A stretch of 64,000 nucleotides of DNA from Pseudomonas marvdashtae (GCF_014268655.2 NZ_JABWQX020000002.1:456501-520500); one strand, 5' to 3'. Shown: positions 38,428 to 50,065, numbered from the stretch's first letter. Program-made: numbers and translations. Notes: generated by a model from the letters alone, not told the origin.

Positions 38428-39807
38428 TCAATCCAGTAGAGAAAGGGTGACCGGCGTCAGGTGATTGTCTTCGACCCGCACCAGCAGTTCGCCTTCGCCG
38501 AGCTTGGCGGTCAGGCGCTGGCCGGTCTGGGTCTGTGCGGCATTGCGGACCGCATGGCCGCGCTCGTCCAACAGAATGCTGTAGCCGCGGCCGAGGGTCG
38601 CCAGAGGGCTGACGATGTGCAGCGTCTGCATCTGATTCTGTAACTGCACGCGTCGGGTTTTCAGGCCTTCGCGCATGGCCCGGGGCAGGCGTTCGGCCAG
38701 GCTCTCCAAGCGATGGCGCAGCATCGCCAGCTGCCGGCCCGGATGTTGCCCAGCCAGGCGGGTCTCCAGGCGGATCAAGCGCTCGCGACGGATATTGAGA
38801 CTGCGTTCGAAGGCCCGGCGCATGCGCATGTCCAGGTCGTCGAGGCGCTGGGCTTGCTGGCGCAGGCGTTCGCCGGGATGACGCAGGCGTCGAGTCAGGC
38901 CTTCGAGGCGAAGTTGATCGCGCATCAGCCGGTCGCGCATGCGCATCACCAACCGGCGATGCAGGCTTTCAACCCGGCGAACCAGATCCCCGGCATCCGG
39001 CGCCAGCAGTTCGGCGGCGGCGGACGGCGTCGGCGCGCGCACGTCGGCGACGAAATCGCTGATGGACACGTCGGTTTCATGGCCGACGGCGCTGACGATC
39101 GGCGTGACGCAAGCGTCCACCGCGCGGGCCACCGCTTCTTCGTTGAAGCACCACAAGTCTTCCAGCGAACCGCCACCCCGGGCCAGGATCAGCGCATCGA
39201 AACCGCGGGCGTCCGCCAATTTCAGGGCGCGGACGATTTGCGCGGTGGCTTCGCGGCCTTGCACGGCGGTGGGAATCAGCGTCAGGGCAATCTGCGGCGC
39301 TCGGCGGCGGAACACGCTGATGATGTCGCGGATCACCGCGCCGGTCGGCGAACTGATGATGCCGATGCGCTGCGGGTGAGCCGGCAGCGGCACCTTGCGC
39401 TCGGCGCTGAACAGGCCCTCGGCGCTGAGTTTTTCCTTCAAGGCATCGAAGGCCAGGCGCAGGGCACCATCGCCGGCCGGCTCGACGGTGTCGAGGATCA
39501 ACTGGTAGTCGCCGCGACCCTCGAACAGCGAGACCTTGCCGCGTACCTTCACCGCCAAACCGTCCTTCAAGGCCTGGCGCACCCGCGCGGCGTTCTGCCG
39601 GAACAGCGCGCAACGCACCTGGGCGCCGCTGTCCTTCAGCGTGAAGTACACGTGGCCAGAGGCGGGCCGGGCGAGGTTGGAGATTTCGCCCTCGACCCAG
39701 ATGTTGCTGAACACGTCTTCGAGCAGCACCCGCGCGCGGCCGTTGAGCTGGCTGACAGTCAGGACCTCGCGGTCCAGGCCCAGTCGGGCAAAGGGATCTT
39801 TAATCAT
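38428..39807 (-). CDS. xseA: Exodeoxyribonuclease VII large subunit
   Basis: 459 residues from MIKDPFARLGLD; an ATG three codons upstream (39816) is also possible and neither has a clear ribosome-binding site. N-terminal OB fold (about 18-100: IWVEGEISNLARPASGHVYFTLKD), catalytic core (GIISSPTGAVIRDI, LARGGGSLEDLWCFNEE, SAVGHETDVSISDFVAD) and a long C-terminal coiled coil. Degrades single-stranded DNA with XseB, which is encoded elsewhere. Confidence 0.95.
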   Translation of the reverse strand: MIKDPFARLGLDREVLTVSQLNGRARVLLEDVFSNIWVEGEISNLARPASGHVYFTLKDSGAQVRCALFRQNAARVRQALKDGLAVKVRGKVSLFEGRGDYQLILDTVEPAGDGALRLAFDALKEKLSAEGLFSAERKVPLPAHPQRIGIISSPTGAVIRDIISVFRRRAPQIALTLIPTAVQGREATAQIVRALKLADARGFDALILARGGGSLEDLWCFNEEAVARAVDACVTPIVSAVGHETDVSISDFVADVRAPTPSAAAELLAPDAGDLVRRVESLHRRLVMRMRDRLMRDQLRLEGLTRRLRHPGERLRQQAQRLDDLDMRMRRAFERSLNIRRERLIRLETRLAGQHPGRQLAMLRHRLESLAERLPRAMREGLKTRRVQLQNQMQTLHIVSPLATLGRGYSILLDERGHAVRNAAQTQTGQRLTAKLGEGELLVRVEDNHLTPVTLSLLD

Positions 39808-39963
39808 GGGCGGCATGATAAGGGGATTCGTAGGTGAATCTCCATGAGCGCAGACATTTCGATTCCGTTAGCTCCATTACGGACAGGTCCGCCAGCATAA
39901 ATGCTGGATGTGTCGCGACACATCTGGCTAAAGTCGCCGCTTTCGTCCTCAGGGAAGTGCCGG

Positions 39964-40731
39964 ATGGAGCTTTTGTCATGGCTGGGCCAGTGGGCATTCG
40001 CACCGATGCAGTGGCTGGTGATCGGGCTGGCGATCATCCTGGCCTACATTGTTTTTGGTATCGCCGGGTTTGGCACCGCGTTGGTGGCCGCGCCGATCCT
40101 GCTGCTGTACATGCCGCTGTCCAAGATCGTGCCGCTGCTGGTGCTGCTGGATTTTGTCGCGGCGTTCGGCAATCTGTTGCCCTCGCGGAGAGACGTCGCC
40201 CGGTCCGAGTTGCTGCGGTTGTTGCCGTGCATGGCGGTGGGGTGCACCCTCGGGGTGATTTTCCTGCTTAACCTCAAGTCCGACCTGTTGCTGTTGTTGA
40301 TGGGGCTGTTCATCAGCGCCTACGCGATCTACAGCCTGTTGATTAAAACCCGGCCGACGCAGTTGTCGGCGCTGTGGGCGCTGCCGATGGGAACGGTGGG
40401 CGGGATGTTCGGTGCGCTGTTCGGCAGTGGCGGCTTTTTATATGCCATCTACCTCAACAGCCGTTTGCCCAAGGAGGCGGCCCGGGCGACGCAGAGCGCG
40501 CTGATCAGTTGCAGCACGGTGGTGCGCTTGAGCCTGTTCGTCATTGCCGGGGTGTATGCCGAGCTACCCTTGTTGGTACTGGCGCTGTGTTTGTTGCCGG
40601 CCATGGCGCTGGGGCTGTGGGTCGGGCGTCGCTTGACCATGAAAATGTCCCGAGAGGCGTTCGTGCGCCTGGTTATCTGGCTGGTGCTCGCCAGCGGCCT
40701 TGCGTTGATTGTGCGCTACCTGAATGCTTGA
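39964..40731 (+). CDS. TauE/SafE-family membrane permease
   Basis: 255 residues from MELLSWLGQW, with about eight membrane helices and the two-fold GFGTALVAAPILL / GTVGGMFGALFGSGG repeat of the TauE/SafE (DUF81) family. Members export sulfite or organosulfonates, but many have no known substrate. Divergent from xseA. Confidence 0.88.
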   Translation: MELLSWLGQWAFAPMQWLVIGLAIILAYIVFGIAGFGTALVAAPILLLYMPLSKIVPLLVLLDFVAAFGNLLPSRRDVARSELLRLLPCMAVGCTLGVIFLLNLKSDLLLLLMGLFISAYAIYSLLIKTRPTQLSALWALPMGTVGGMFGALFGSGGFLYAIYLNSRLPKEAARATQSALISCSTVVRLSLFVIAGVYAELPLLVLALCLLPAMALGLWVGRRLTMKMSREAFVRLVIWLVLASGLALIVRYLNA

Positions 40732-40800
40732 CCTGGCTCGGCCAGGGATTAAGCTGCCGGCCTTCTATCAGACCCGCCAGGGAAACAGCCAGGCCTCGCC

Positions 40801-41349
40801 ATGAACTCGCAAAGCATCATCGTCCCGAAAATTTCTACCCTCCCGGTCCATGAGCCCCGAGCCCGGGCGATCGTGCGCTGGCTAGTGCGCAAGAATATCG
40901 TCGAAGAGCAACTGACCACTTGCGGGCGCACCGGCAACCGCATGGCCCACGCCATCGCCCCCGGTGCCCGCCATGTGGTCCTGCATCCCGACGCGCTGCC
41001 GTTCGGCGAACCGGTCAACGGCCTGGAGATCATCACCAAGCGCTGCATCTATACGCCGGCCAAGGGTTTTCTTGAGGAGGCAGGTTGTGCCGAGTGTCGC
41101 AAGGAGGTCGGCGAAGCGTTGTTCGAAAGCCTGGAAGACTGGATGCCGGGGCGCACCGATAACTTCACTTGCCCTGAGTGCGGGCATGAAGATGACATCA
41201 ACGGTTTCCTTTTCCTGCAACCCTGCGCTTTCTCAAACCTGGGTTTCATTTTCAATAACTGGCTGGAAGCGGGGTTCAAGCAGGCTTTTCTCGATGAATT
41301 CGCCGATTGGCTGGATTTGCCGGTGAGTTGGGTGAAGGTGGAGTTGTAG
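40801..41349 (+). CDS. Conserved hypothetical protein with zinc-ribbon cysteines
   Basis: 182 residues. Four cysteines in two CxxC pairs (Cys96/99 and Cys124/127: CAEC and CPEC) should bind zinc. Soluble, no membrane segment. I do not recognise a function; similar Pseudomonas proteins carry uninformative names. About 70 bp after the permease gene. Confidence 0.7.
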   Translation: MNSQSIIVPKISTLPVHEPRARAIVRWLVRKNIVEEQLTTCGRTGNRMAHAIAPGARHVVLHPDALPFGEPVNGLEIITKRCIYTPAKGFLEEAGCAECRKEVGEALFESLEDWMPGRTDNFTCPECGHEDDINGFLFLQPCAFSNLGFIFNNWLEAGFKQAFLDEFADWLDLPVSWVKVEL

Positions 41350-41368
41350 CCAGAAACACGCAACCTGT

Positions 41369-41392
41369 GGCGAGGGAGCAAGCTCCCTCGCC
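41369..41392. repeat. REP-like palindrome
   Basis: GGCGAGGGAGCA mirrored by AGCTCCCTCGCC, a perfect hairpin of the family also found at 57671 and 59283. Confidence 0.7.
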
Positions 41393-41454
41393 AAAGGTTC
41401 GGTGTATGACCGGAGCGCATTGATCAGCCCCGTCAATCACCCCGCCAATAATAG

Positions 41455-43002
<1,548 letters not shown>

Positions 43003-43028
43003 GGCCTTCAGCAAAACGTTAAATCACC

Positions 43029-43058
43029 GGGGCTGTTCATTCAGCCCCGAGTTGTTTC
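43029..43058 (+). terminator. Weak hairpin between guaB and guaA
   Basis: GGGGCTG-TTCATT-CAGCCCC followed by GAGTTGTTTC. The U-tract is poor, so it is likely to reduce rather than stop transcription into guaA. Confidence 0.5.
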
Positions 43059-43082
43059 TGATTCACTACATGAGAATGAGTC

Positions 43083-44660
43083 ATGGCCCTCGACATTCAC
43101 GCTCACCGCATCCTGATCCTCGACTTCGGTTCCCAGTACACCCAGCTGATCGCCCGCCGCGTGCGTGAAATCGGCGTGTACTGCGAACTGCATCCGTTCG
43201 ACATGGATGACGAAGCGATTCGCGAATTCGCTCCCAAAGGCGTCATCCTCGCCGGCGGTCCCGAGTCCGTGCACGAAGCCGACAGCCCACGCTGCCCGCA
43301 AGCCGTGTTCGACCTTGGCGTGCCGGTCTTCGGTATCTGCTACGGCATGCAGACCATGGCTGAGCAACTGGGCGGCAAGGTCGAAGGTTCGGACCTGCGT
43401 GAGTTCGGTTATGCCCGCGTCGACGTCGTCGGCAAGAGCCGCCTGCTGGACGGCATCGAAGACCACATCGACGCCGATGGCCTGTTCGGCCTCGACGTGT
43501 GGATGAGCCACGGTGACAAAGTCACCAGGATGCCGGAAGACTTCCACATCCTGGCCAGCACCCCGAGCTGCCCGATCGCAGGCATGTTCAACGACGATCG
43601 CCGCTACTACGGCGTGCAGTTCCACCCGGAAGTGACCCACACCAAGCAGGGCGGCCGCATCCTGTCGCGCTTCATCCTCGACATCTGCGGGTGCGAAGCC
43701 CTGTGGACCCCGTCGAAGATCGCCGAAGACGCCATCGCCCAGGTCCGCGCCCAGGTTGGTACCGACAACGTGCTGCTGGGCCTGTCCGGTGGCGTCGACT
43801 CCTCGGTGGTTGCCGCATTGCTGCACAAGGCCATCGGCGACCAGCTGACCTGCGTCTTCGTCGACAACGGCCTGCTGCGCCTGCACGAAGGCGAGCAAGT
43901 GATGGCCATGTTCGCCGAGAACATGGGCGTCAAGGTGATCCGCGCCAACGCCGAAGAGCAGTTCCTGAACAACCTGGCCGGCGAGTCCGACCCGGAGAAG
44001 AAACGCAAGATCATCGGCCGCACCTTCATCGACGTGTTCGATGCCCAGTCCAACAAGTTGGACAACATCAAGTACCTGGCCCAGGGCACCATCTATCCCG
44101 ACGTGATCGAGTCGGCCGGCGCCAAGAGCGGCAAGGCCCACGTGATCAAGTCCCACCACAACGTCGGTGGCCTGCCGGAAGAGATGAACCTCAAGCTGGT
44201 CGAGCCGCTGCGCGAATTGTTCAAGGACGAAGTGCGTCGCCTCGGCCTGGAACTGGGCCTGCCGTACGACATGGTCTACCGCCACCCATTCCCAGGCCCG
44301 GGCCTTGGCGTGCGGATCCTCGGTGAAGTGAAGAAGGAATACGCCGACCTGCTGCGCCGCGCCGACCACATCTTCATCGAAGAACTGCGCAAGGCCGACT
44401 GGTACCACAAGGTCAGCCAGGCATTCGTGGTGTTCCAACCGGTGAAATCGGTGGGCGTCGTCGGCGATGGCCGTCGCTACGCTTGGGTCGTCGCCCTGCG
44501 CGCCGTGGAAACCATCGACTTCATGACCGCTCGCTGGGCACACCTGCCGTACGAGCTGCTGGAAACCGTTTCCGGGCGGATCATCAATGAAATCGAAGGC
44601 ATTTCTCGCGTCACGTATGACGTGTCGAGCAAGCCGCCGGCGACGATTGAGTGGGAGTGA
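43083..44660 (+). CDS. guaA: GMP synthase (glutamine-hydrolysing)
   Basis: 525 residues. Glutaminase domain with Cys86 (FGICYGMQ) and the GVQFHPEV His/Glu pair, ATP-pyrophosphatase loop LSGGVDSSV, and a C-terminal dimerisation domain ending TIEWE. Amidates XMP. The 3' end of guaA is a known integration site of genomic islands in several bacteria, and accessory genes do follow here. Confidence 0.98.
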   Translation: MALDIHAHRILILDFGSQYTQLIARRVREIGVYCELHPFDMDDEAIREFAPKGVILAGGPESVHEADSPRCPQAVFDLGVPVFGICYGMQTMAEQLGGKVEGSDLREFGYARVDVVGKSRLLDGIEDHIDADGLFGLDVWMSHGDKVTRMPEDFHILASTPSCPIAGMFNDDRRYYGVQFHPEVTHTKQGGRILSRFILDICGCEALWTPSKIAEDAIAQVRAQVGTDNVLLGLSGGVDSSVVAALLHKAIGDQLTCVFVDNGLLRLHEGEQVMAMFAENMGVKVIRANAEEQFLNNLAGESDPEKKRKIIGRTFIDVFDAQSNKLDNIKYLAQGTIYPDVIESAGAKSGKAHVIKSHHNVGGLPEEMNLKLVEPLRELFKDEVRRLGLELGLPYDMVYRHPFPGPGLGVRILGEVKKEYADLLRRADHIFIEELRKADWYHKVSQAFVVFQPVKSVGVVGDGRRYAWVVALRAVETIDFMTARWAHLPYELLETVSGRIINEIEGISRVTYDVSSKPPATIEWE

Positions 44661-44781
44661 CGGAAGCTCAACAGGGTAACCCCCTGTTGTCCTGAAATCG
44701 ATGCAACGTCGATTTTGTGATCGGAGGGAGAAAGGGGCAGGTTCAGCCTCTTTCTCAGCTCTGACGAGCCGGTTGTTGAAA

Positions 44782-44839
44782 TAATCGTTTTTGCGCACAG
44801 CTCTTGTTATCTAATCGTTTTTATCCCATCTTAATCGTT
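44782..44839. promoter_or_regulatory. Three helically phased TAATCGTT direct repeats
   Basis: TAATCGTT occurs at 44782-44789, 44812-44819 and 44832-44839; start-to-start distances are 30 and 20 bp, i.e. whole turns of DNA. The first two continue as TTT. They lie 72-129 bp before the Fic gene and look like a regulator-binding array. Binding protein unknown. No gene is visible in 44661-44910. Confidence 0.5.
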
Positions 44840-44910
44840 AGCTGACCAAATCAGGCGGCACGACATCATTTCTTAGTCCCTAAAACTCATCTTGTCCGCG
44901 GAGGCCCTAT

Positions 44911-46524
44911 ATGACCGATTTGCCCGCAGACCCGATAGGCGCCGCCTGGCTGGCTCAAATCTATGGTGTGCAGCCTCTGGGGCGACTGCCGGTGATGAGT
45001 CAAGTAGGCGGGAGACGCGCAACTCAAGTCACCGATGGCTTTCGTATGGAGAGCTACACCGAGGCGATGCGGCCGGATGAGGAGCCGGCTGCACATCTGC
45101 AGTTCCATCTGCGTCATGAAGTCCCGCATCTGGAGTTCCTTGCCCGTCTGTTCGAGAAGACGGGGCCTGTTTTCGTCCAGGACTGGGTTACGGTCGAGCC
45201 TACTGGGCAGTACGCGCGTCGTGCTGCGTTTCTATATGAATGGCTGACCGGAGACACTCTGGTCGTGCCCGAGCGCTTAGGCGGCAATTACGTCGATGCC
45301 ATTGACGAAGCCAAGCTGGTATCGGCAACCCGCGACCGAGTGGTCAAGGTGCAGCGCTGGCGGGTAAATGACAACCTGCCCGGCACGCGTGAATTCTGCC
45401 CCTGCGTGGTCAAGACCGAGGCGGTAATGCGTGCGGTTGGACTGGACGTCCCACGCCTGTTCGGTGAATTGACAGATGAGTTCGGCGAGGATCTGCTGAT
45501 GCGGTCGGCGGTCTGGATGACGTTACGCGAGAGCAAGGCCAGCTTTGCCATCGAAGGCGAGGCCGACCGGGTAGGGCGGGTGCAACGCTTTGCGGACGTG
45601 ATGGCTCGTCGTACAGGGCAAGGTGCAGTCCCGTTGAGCAATGCCGCACTTGCAGAGTTGCAGCAAGAAATTCTCGGTGATCGGACGACGATCGCCCACT
45701 TCGGCGTGCGCCAGTCACCGGTTTTCGTCGGCGAAACGGTGCGCTACCAAGAGGTCGTACATTACGTCGCCCCTGCGGCCGATGAGATCGGCGCGATGCT
45801 TGAAGGGCTAAAGGTGTTCCTCGAAAGGACGCAAGGCCAATCGTCAGTGATGCGTAGCGCGGTGACAGCCTTTGGTTTCGTCTATATCCACCCTCTCGCT
45901 GATGGTAACGGCCGTGTGCACCGGTTTTTGGTCAATGACGTACTGCGACGCGACGGCGTGATTCCTGATCCGGTGATTTTACCGATCTCAGCGGTTATTA
46001 CCGATGACGCGGGCGAGCGTCGCGGCTACGACCGAGTGCTGGACCAAGTGTCCAGGCCGCTTATGCAGGCTGTACGCGAACAAGTAGTCTTCGAATCCAG
46101 GCAGACGACCTATCCAGACGGTGTCGTGTCGAATTTCTCTTTTCAAGGTGCTGACCAAGCACGACCGCTGTGGCGTTATCCGGACCTCGGACCCCATACC
46201 GTGTTTCTGGCCAATATCATTGGCCGGACGTTGACCGAGCAGATGCGCGAAGAGTCTCGTTATCTGCGCAGCCACGCCCGGGCGCGGGCGATGCTGAAGG
46301 AGGTGGTCGAGATGCCCGATCAACAGGCAGATCGGGTGCTGCGCTCAATTGAGCAGAATCGTGGCGAGTTGAGCAATGTGCTTGCCAAGGAAATGCCCGT
46401 CCTGCAACAGGCCGGGGTGTGGGCCGAGATCGTTGATGCTGTCTCGCAGGCGTTTGCGCAGGACGGTGGAGTGGGTGCTGCTGTGATTGATCGCTATCGT
46501 CCGGGAAAGCCTGTCGACCGCTGA
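44911..46524 (+). CDS. Fic-domain protein with N-terminal inhibitory motif
   Basis: 537 residues, GGAGG upstream. The Fic core motif HPLADGNGRVHR is complete at 327-338, so AMP-transfer (or deAMPylation) activity is plausible. SFAIEG (211-216) fits the inhibitory S/T-xxx-E-G/N motif, placing it in the class that carries its own inhibitory helix before the Fic core. About 200 N-terminal residues and about 110 C-terminal helical residues extend the domain. Target unknown; no separate antitoxin is expected or seen next to it. Confidence 0.88.
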   Translation: MTDLPADPIGAAWLAQIYGVQPLGRLPVMSQVGGRRATQVTDGFRMESYTEAMRPDEEPAAHLQFHLRHEVPHLEFLARLFEKTGPVFVQDWVTVEPTGQYARRAAFLYEWLTGDTLVVPERLGGNYVDAIDEAKLVSATRDRVVKVQRWRVNDNLPGTREFCPCVVKTEAVMRAVGLDVPRLFGELTDEFGEDLLMRSAVWMTLRESKASFAIEGEADRVGRVQRFADVMARRTGQGAVPLSNAALAELQQEILGDRTTIAHFGVRQSPVFVGETVRYQEVVHYVAPAADEIGAMLEGLKVFLERTQGQSSVMRSAVTAFGFVYIHPLADGNGRVHRFLVNDVLRRDGVIPDPVILPISAVITDDAGERRGYDRVLDQVSRPLMQAVREQVVFESRQTTYPDGVVSNFSFQGADQARPLWRYPDLGPHTVFLANIIGRTLTEQMREESRYLRSHARARAMLKEVVEMPDQQADRVLRSIEQNRGELSNVLAKEMPVLQQAGVWAEIVDAVSQAFAQDGGVGAAVIDRYRPGKPVDR

Positions 46525-46671
46525 AACCCGGGCCAATTCGTACAGCACCCGTCCTTGCGGTCTGACTTGCCGCACTGAGCAAACTCAGTAACATGCGGGT
46601 CATGACTCTCGTGATCAACTCTCTGGAACGTTTCCCTTAACTCCCCCGAACACTGCGAGGCTGCTCGACCC

Positions 46672-47256
46672 ATGCCAAAGACGACTCCTATGTCCGTGAT
46701 TAAACCCGACCAAGTCCTGATTCTGCACATCGAATTTAAATGGATAAAACCTTCGATCTGGCGTCGAGTTGCAGTGCCTGAAAACATCACCTTGAGCAAG
46801 TTGCATCAGGTGATCCAGGCTGTGTTTGGCTGGAGCGACACGCATCTGCATGAGTTTGAAATTGATGGTGAAAGTTACGGTGTGCCTGACCCGGATTGGG
46901 GCCCGCCGGTAATTTCCGAGCAGCGTAAAAAGCTGATCAACGTGTTGTATGGCAAGAAGACGTTTCGTTATGTCTATGACTTTGGCGACAACTGGGAGCT
47001 GCGCATCAAAGTCGAGAAAACCTTGCCCGCAATTATTTTTGCGCAGGTGCCGTGTTGCATCGATGGGGCCAATCGACGCCCGCCGGAAGATATTGGCGGT
47101 GCGCCTGGATATGAAACGTTTCTGGCGGCGTTGGCGGATCCGAATCATCCCGAACATGAAGAAATGTCGGAGTGGTATGGGGGTGATGGATTTGATCCGA
47201 CAGCGTTTGACTGCGATTGGGTCAACCAGTGGCTGAAGAAGCAGGTGAAGACCTGA
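46672..47256 (+). CDS. Plasmid pRiA4b ORF-3-like protein
   Basis: 194 residues. Signature elements IKPSIWRRVAVPENITLSKLHQVIQAVFGW, HLHEFEI, YVYDFGDNWELRI and PPEDIGGAPGYE identify the family. It is common on plasmids, islands and near defence loci; function unknown. A second start, MSVIKPD, lies six codons on. Confidence 0.88.
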   Translation: MPKTTPMSVIKPDQVLILHIEFKWIKPSIWRRVAVPENITLSKLHQVIQAVFGWSDTHLHEFEIDGESYGVPDPDWGPPVISEQRKKLINVLYGKKTFRYVYDFGDNWELRIKVEKTLPAIIFAQVPCCIDGANRRPPEDIGGAPGYETFLAALADPNHPEHEEMSEWYGGDGFDPTAFDCDWVNQWLKKQVKT

Positions 47257-47333
47257 TCCACAAGAGGGGGCCGGGCGGACGCTTACGTGCTAAGCGGGGC
47301 TGGGCTCCTGACCGGATGCATAGGGAAAGTTGA

Positions 47334-47606
47334 ATGCAAATCGTAAAAACGAAAGGACATTTGATCTATAGCGCTAATCAAGGCTCGCCAACTCACGCAT
47401 GTCTCGGGAGCTGTCAAAAGGTTTGGTGGCCTGACGACATTCCGTCTGATATTGCAGTTCTGGCCAAGCCAGTCTGCCCTCAGTGTGGTGGTGTCCTCAC
47501 ATGTGATATTCCGCCGGGGTACTACAGCGTGATATCGGATGATGCAGGAGTGCTACAAAAAGGCGGCGCAATGATCAAAAATGTGGGGCTCAACCTGGGC
47601 AAATGA
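47334..47606 (+). CDS. Small hypothetical protein with cysteine pairs
   Basis: 90 residues. Cys23/Cys27 (CLGSC) and Cys48/Cys51 (CPQC) may bind zinc; the C-terminal GYYSVISDDAGVLQKGGAMI is glycine-rich. GGAAAG lies just upstream of the ATG. Not recognised; remotely like small PAAR-like or immunity proteins, without good support. Confidence 0.5.
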   Translation: MQIVKTKGHLIYSANQGSPTHACLGSCQKVWWPDDIPSDIAVLAKPVCPQCGGVLTCDIPPGYYSVISDDAGVLQKGGAMIKNVGLNLGK

Positions 47607-47704
47607 TCAGCAAGGAAAAATGGAAGCAGCACGTACCATGCAGCGCTAGGTTCGGACTACCGTAGGAAAGGGTTTTAGCCAATGCCAATAGGCTGGCTCA
47701 GGCA

Positions 47705-49777
47705 TTAGAGAAACTGCGACCGAATCACATCCGTATCGAACGGCGTTACCCCTTGATCAGGCGCAAATACCGCCTGTGCCTGTTGCGGCGATGCCACTCG
47801 TTCTCCTCGGGCTCGTGCATGCAAATCGAACAGCGTCTCCAGATCCGGACGTGGTGTGTGCACCAAAGCCCGCAGCATCAACGATACCCCTCCCAGGTTG
47901 TTCTGAACGTTGTTCCACCGCGGCGATGATGTAAGTCCGAGATCGGCCCAGACCACACGCCGCTCTTGCAAGTCCATCACGAATGGCAGGCAGATACTGG
48001 TATCGGATGCGATATCGAGACGGTCGATCACCGAGCGCGGTTCGAATACTTCACCTGATGCCACGTCAGCACGGGCCATCCAGCCAGCGAAGCATTCGGG
48101 CAGATCGCAGTACGGCTGCTCGGTATATGAATTGATAGACGTGACGACGTAGCGGATACCCTTCTCGACGAGGGCATTGATGTCGAGGTCGATGAATTCT
48201 GAAGCCCCGTGGGGCGCGTCGACGATATCGCCGCTGTGGTAGCCGCCGAATCCCTTCAGGTTGTAATACGCGACAGTTTGTATGAACACGAAGTTGGCGT
48301 CGAAAAATGCGGCGGACAAGTCGATGTCCGTGCGTTCACGTCCGTTCTTCCACCACAGAAACAGCCGAATGAAACGCGTGTCAGGCATAGGCAACCGGCT
48401 TCCGCGCACCAGCGTACGTAGCGACTTCGATGCGGCACGTTGTGCCAGCGGCACCCTGTATTCGCGCAGTGCGGGGTCGATGAAACAGCGGCCTAGCGGC
48501 GGCAGAGACGCAAAACGCGTTATGAGGGCGTCCTTGCAAATGTGAGCTGCGCGCGCCAACACCTCAGGCGTGAGAGGTTCGCGCCGGTCCTTGATGCCAT
48601 AGACCTTAGCCAATGCCCCTTTCGGTGTGAAGGCCCGCAGGGGCAGGGGACGCGGGGCACGTACTTGGGCTAACACCTGCAGCAGGATAGGTGTGGACAC
48701 TTGTGTCGCGACGGCCTCGAACGCGTCGAGTACAGCGTCTGCTTCGCTCGCGCGGCGCAAGGTCACATCCAGCCGTCGTGCGAATTCACCGGGACGCTCC
48801 TGTAATAAGGGCGTGAGCGCGGCGATCTGACGCTGGGCAAGCATTGTTTCGACGCGTGATCCGAACGAGGCCGGCGGGTCGTTGCGGCGCGCTGCTGTGA
48901 TCGCGGCGAGTGCTCGTGGGTATTTATCGGCATGCTCTCCCGGATGCAGTACTTCGGCCAAGCGTTTCCAACGTTCGGCATGACGCATCACATCCTCCCC
49001 GGCGTTGGCTGCGCGATCGAGTAGGCGCAACAGCAAACGGCGCGTCGCGCGCTTCATCGCTGTGAAACGTGTCGAAGCTGTCATCAGTGACACGTCGCCT
49101 CCACTCAGCGCGACTGCCAGTCGTAGTACATCTGCCGCCGTTTCGACGTTTTGCTCCAGGAATGCATCCACCCGTGCATCGCCGGCTACATGCAGGAGCA
49201 GTGCGCCGCCAACCAGTGCGCGAGTCTCCCGGAACGGGACGACCTCAGGCAGCAGACGGAAGACGTCACTTTTGTATGTCTGGATGAACCAGACGACATC
49301 GGCCGTTTCCTCTTCGGAGAGTGAGGTACGCGATGAAACCAGGGGTTCGAGCAGTGCCTCGAACTCAGAGACGCTGCCCAGTTCGATCACTCGGGATATG
49401 AAGCTTCCTTCAAGCATCACAGATCGAGCATGTTCGCTCGGTGGCAAGCGCCGAAGCGTGAGGTAGTGAATGACGGCGGTCAGGTACAACTCTGCCTCTG
49501 AGGCTTTCAAAACCTGCTCTGGGAAGTCAGGATAAAACGGCTGGTGGTGCACATGGGCGCCGATCTGCCGCCGAAGCACTCCGACAACGTCGCGCAGCCA
49601 GTGCGTGAGTTCCGCCGCCGAGAGCATGCCGATTCGCTCGATCAGTGACTCCGATAGCACCAATCGGAACGCCGCGATTTCCTGGACTGCCGACGCGACC
49701 TGAGCGATTGTGGCTCCGCCGCTGCCCATCGGGACGTGAACCTTGCTACGGCGACGCAGGAACAGCTCCTGATTCAT
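47705..49777 (-). CDS. Large protein with C-terminal TerD-like domain
   Basis: 690 residues. Residues 1 to about 430 are helical and repeat-like (Ala/Leu/Arg-rich) without a recognised domain. Residues about 455-650 hold a TerD-like fold: LFLWWKNGRERTDIDLSAAFFD (DIDLSAAFF at 484-492), GYHSGDIVDAPHGASEFIDLDI and WADLGL. TerD domains bind calcium and belong to tellurium-resistance/stress systems; this fusion type is found apart from the classical ter genes. Role unknown. Codon use is slightly less GC3-biased than the neighbours by eye. Confidence 0.7.
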   Translation of the reverse strand: MNQELFLRRRSKVHVPMGSGGATIAQVASAVQEIAAFRLVLSESLIERIGMLSAAELTHWLRDVVGVLRRQIGAHVHHQPFYPDFPEQVLKASEAELYLTAVIHYLTLRRLPPSEHARSVMLEGSFISRVIELGSVSEFEALLEPLVSSRTSLSEEETADVVWFIQTYKSDVFRLLPEVVPFRETRALVGGALLLHVAGDARVDAFLEQNVETAADVLRLAVALSGGDVSLMTASTRFTAMKRATRRLLLRLLDRAANAGEDVMRHAERWKRLAEVLHPGEHADKYPRALAAITAARRNDPPASFGSRVETMLAQRQIAALTPLLQERPGEFARRLDVTLRRASEADAVLDAFEAVATQVSTPILLQVLAQVRAPRPLPLRAFTPKGALAKVYGIKDRREPLTPEVLARAAHICKDALITRFASLPPLGRCFIDPALREYRVPLAQRAASKSLRTLVRGSRLPMPDTRFIRLFLWWKNGRERTDIDLSAAFFDANFVFIQTVAYYNLKGFGGYHSGDIVDAPHGASEFIDLDINALVEKGIRYVVTSINSYTEQPYCDLPECFAGWMARADVASGEVFEPRSVIDRLDIASDTSICLPFVMDLQERRVVWADLGLTSSPRWNNVQNNLGGVSLMLRALVHTPRPDLETLFDLHARARGERVASPQQAQAVFAPDQGVTPFDTDVIRSQFL

Positions 49778-49838
49778 GCTTGATTTCTCCCTTGGCCGCC
49801 GTTGTGAGTGAGCAGCAGCGTCGCGTCTGCAGTCGATG

Positions 49839-49863
49839 TAAAAACGCCTGCAAGAAGCAGGCG
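49839..49863 (-). terminator. Minus-strand terminator-like hairpin
   Basis: CGCCTGC-AAGAA-GCAGGCG (49845-49863); on the minus strand it runs into GTTTTTA. It lies just upstream of the TerD-like gene, so it would end a leader or an unseen minus-strand RNA from the 49864-50256 gap. Confidence 0.5.
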
Positions 49864-50065
49864 CGGTGTGGAGAGCGGAACCCCTAGATCATAGGAGGTT
49901 AGAAGGAAGGTGTTCCATAGCCACGCAGGCATTCTAAGAGAGGTTGTCCCTGTTTGTCAGGTTGCTCACATATCTTGAACCATTACGGCAAAAGAGCGGA
50001 AGAAAGGGGCCCGCCATTTTTGACATTCAAGGAGTCGCCCTCTGCGCATCGTGTTGATTGTTGTA

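Noticed and set aside
44669..44689. Hairpin CAACAGGG/CCCTGTTG after guaA as terminator
   Set aside because: The stem is good but no T-run follows in either direction, so it is not called an intrinsic terminator.
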